DNA of 5,956 nt from Gemmatimonas phototrophica. Lineage in GTDB: Bacteria > Gemmatimonadota > Gemmatimonadetes > Gemmatimonadales > Gemmatimonadaceae. The position numbers and the translations under genes were made by a program. Under the pieces are notes generated by a model that saw nothing but the letters and a program-made list of their open reading frames with translations, had not been told where the DNA came from and did no database searches. How positions within the stretch are numbered: position 1 is the stretch's first letter; every line of letters starts with the position of its first letter. This document shows, piece after piece, positions 4,831 to 5,956 of this stretch. The stretch covers positions 1 to 5,956 of the forward strand of contig CAMBRJ010000200.1 of assembly GCA_945870175.1 (NCBI GenBank). The letters run 5' to 3'.

Positions 4831-5956
4831 TCAGGCCGTCTTGAGCAGCAGGCTTTCCGCCACACAGACACGGTCTAGACCGTTTTGTTTGGCCTTGTAC
4901 AAGGCCTTGTCGGCACGTGCAATCCATTCATCCACTTCTTCGTGCGCTTCCAGCTGGGCCACGCCCACCGATGCGCCGATCGAGAACTCCATCGCCGGAT
5001 GCGGCGCCGGCATGGCCGCCACGTGTTCCCGCAGCCGGTGCGCCAGGGTCTGCGCCATCTTCCAGTCGGTGTTGTGCAGAATCGCGGCGAACTCGTCGCC
5101 GCCGTACCGACAGAGCACGTCGCTCTGACGCAGGAAGACTTTTGAGAGCGCGCCGGCCAAGTTGGCGATGGCGGCATCGCCCGCCTGATGCCCGTACATG
5201 TCGTTCACGAGCTTGAGCTTGTCGAGGTCGATCATCAGCAGCACCACCGGCTGACGGCCCAGCGCATACATCTGCACGGCGCGCGGTCCCATCATGTCGA
5301 ACAGCTTGCGATTGCCGATGCCGGTGAGCGGATCGGTCGTGCTCTCCTTCCGCGCCTCCTCGAGCTGCTTGCCCATGCGGTCCAGCTTCGTGGCCAGCGA
5401 CACGTACTGCTCCTGCTGCTGATCACGACGCGTCTGGAGCGCACCCTCGATCGACAGCACCGCACCCAACACTTCCTGCTTGATCGACCCGGTCTGCATG
5501 CGCTTCAGCGCGTTCTTCGCGCGATCCATCTGCGTTTCGGTGGATGCGTCGGCCGTGTGGTCGATCTTCACCGCGTTGTGCACCGTCTCGACGCAGTGCC
5601 AGAGGGCCCCACGGAGTTCTGAAATCGACGACTCGACGTACGTGTGCTCGTCACGTCGCTGCTCGGTGACCGCGCGAACCACGCCGCCCCAGTCGCGATC
5701 ATTCACACCGAGCGAACCGGATTCGCGCCCTTCGTCTATCGGATAGCCGAGGGTGGCGTGGCGCTGCCAGCGTTCGATTTCCTCGGCGCTCTCTTCCCCC
5801 GGTCGATCAGGAAGATCGATCGGGTAGCGAGAGAGCGCGGTCAGGACACCGCCCAAGGCGTCAAGCACCAGGCCGAGACCAGCCTCGCTGTTCTGCGAGG
5901 AAGGCGCGACGGAGATCTCGGTGGCGCCGCCGCCGGAGATCGCTTGCCGAACTGAG
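4831..5956 (-). CDS. GGDEF diguanylate cyclase (5' end beyond the window)
   Basis: The product would condense two GTP into the second messenger cyclic di-GMP. Residues are counted from GTG 5868. The C-terminal GGDEF domain spans about 175-335: DPLTGIGNRK (179-188), the metal-binding stretch MIDLDKLKLVND (Asp214), YGHQAGD (225-231) and the intact active loop RYGGDEF (254-260). An RxxD motif, RQSD (247-250), sits exactly five residues before GGDEF, the position of the product-inhibition I-site. It should therefore be an active, feedback-inhibited enzyme. The region before the domain is hydrophilic and largely helical, ending in a likely coiled coil (about 145-177); no membrane helix or known sensor domain is recognised. 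GTG 5868 has no ribosome binding site, and the frame stays open to the window edge (reading ...GGGATEISVAPSSQNSEAG...), so the true start probably lies outside. TGA stop at 4831-4833. Confidence 0.93.
   Translation of the reverse strand, partial: SVRQAISGGGATEISVAPSSQNSEAGLGLVLDALGGVLTALSRYPIDLPDRPGEESAEEIERWQRHATLGYPIDEGRESGSLGVNDRDWGGVVRAVTEQRRDEHTYVESSISELRGALWHCVETVHNAVKIDHTADASTETQMDRAKNALKRMQTGSIKQEVLGAVLSIEGALQTRRDQQQEQYVSLATKLDRMGKQLEEARKESTTDPLTGIGNRKLFDMMGPRAVQMYALGRQPVVLLMIDLDKLKLVNDMYGHQAGDAAIANLAGALSKVFLRQSDVLCRYGGDEFAAILHNTDWKMAQTLAHRLREHVAAMPAPHPAMEFSIGASVGVAQLEAHEEVDEWIARADKALYKAKQNGLDRVCVAESLLLKTA

Noticed and set aside
4619..5128. Plus-strand open frame overlapping the cyclase gene
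   Set aside because: Most of it is antisense to the conserved GGDEF domain, and it runs through the 4769-4802 terminator stem; the translation has no recognisable feature.
1..5956. Mobile element, defence system or CRISPR array
   Set aside because: No transposase, integrase, nuclease, spaced direct repeats or target-site duplications are visible; the only direct repeat is the 16-bp array at 3683-3746.

Overview
The window is high-GC bacterial chromosome with four protein genes, three on the minus strand and one on the plus strand. A PEP-CTERM surface protein with a typical VPEPSTYALMASGLL...RRRR tail, a soluble PAS-GAF histidine kinase, and start sites without clear Shine-Dalgarno sequences would suit a Gemmatimonadota-like environmental bacterium. 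A PEP-CTERM-bearing proteobacterium cannot be excluded. The lineage is inferred from protein style only; there is no rRNA or other marker.

Layout. Positions 1-92 hold a perfect 23-bp inverted repeat, probably a terminator. A cytoplasmic PAS-GAF-HisKA-HATPase sensor kinase lies on the minus strand (93-1703). It is divergent from a P1B-type metal-exporting ATPase on the plus strand (1813-3696; an alternative GTG start is at 1765). The ATPase has TPCP in its core metal-site helix and QExxD in its last helix, and it lacks the usual terminal metal-binding domains. Four copies of a 16-bp tandem repeat (3683-3746) begin inside the last ATPase codons and run past its stop. Next is a strong intrinsic terminator (3781-3815) serving the convergent minus-strand PEP-CTERM gene (3839-4459). 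A gene-free stretch of 371 bases (4460-4830) holds that gene's leader, a sigma-70-like and a sigma-54-like promoter candidate, a G-rich tract and the terminator of the next gene. The last gene is a GGDEF diguanylate cyclase on the minus strand (4831 to the window edge) whose 5' end is probably outside the window.

How the genes may work together. The kinase and the ATPase share a short divergent control region, but no response regulator is present, so a functional link is unproven. The diguanylate cyclase and the PEP-CTERM protein lie in tandem, separated by a terminator. Both belong to the broad theme of cell surface and biofilm, but they are probably separate transcription units. No exosortase, mobile element, tRNA, rRNA or CRISPR array is visible. 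I see no clearly new multi-gene system. The most checkable leads are the ATPase subclass, the sigma-54-like site upstream of the PEP-CTERM gene, and the tandem repeat at the ATPase stop codon.
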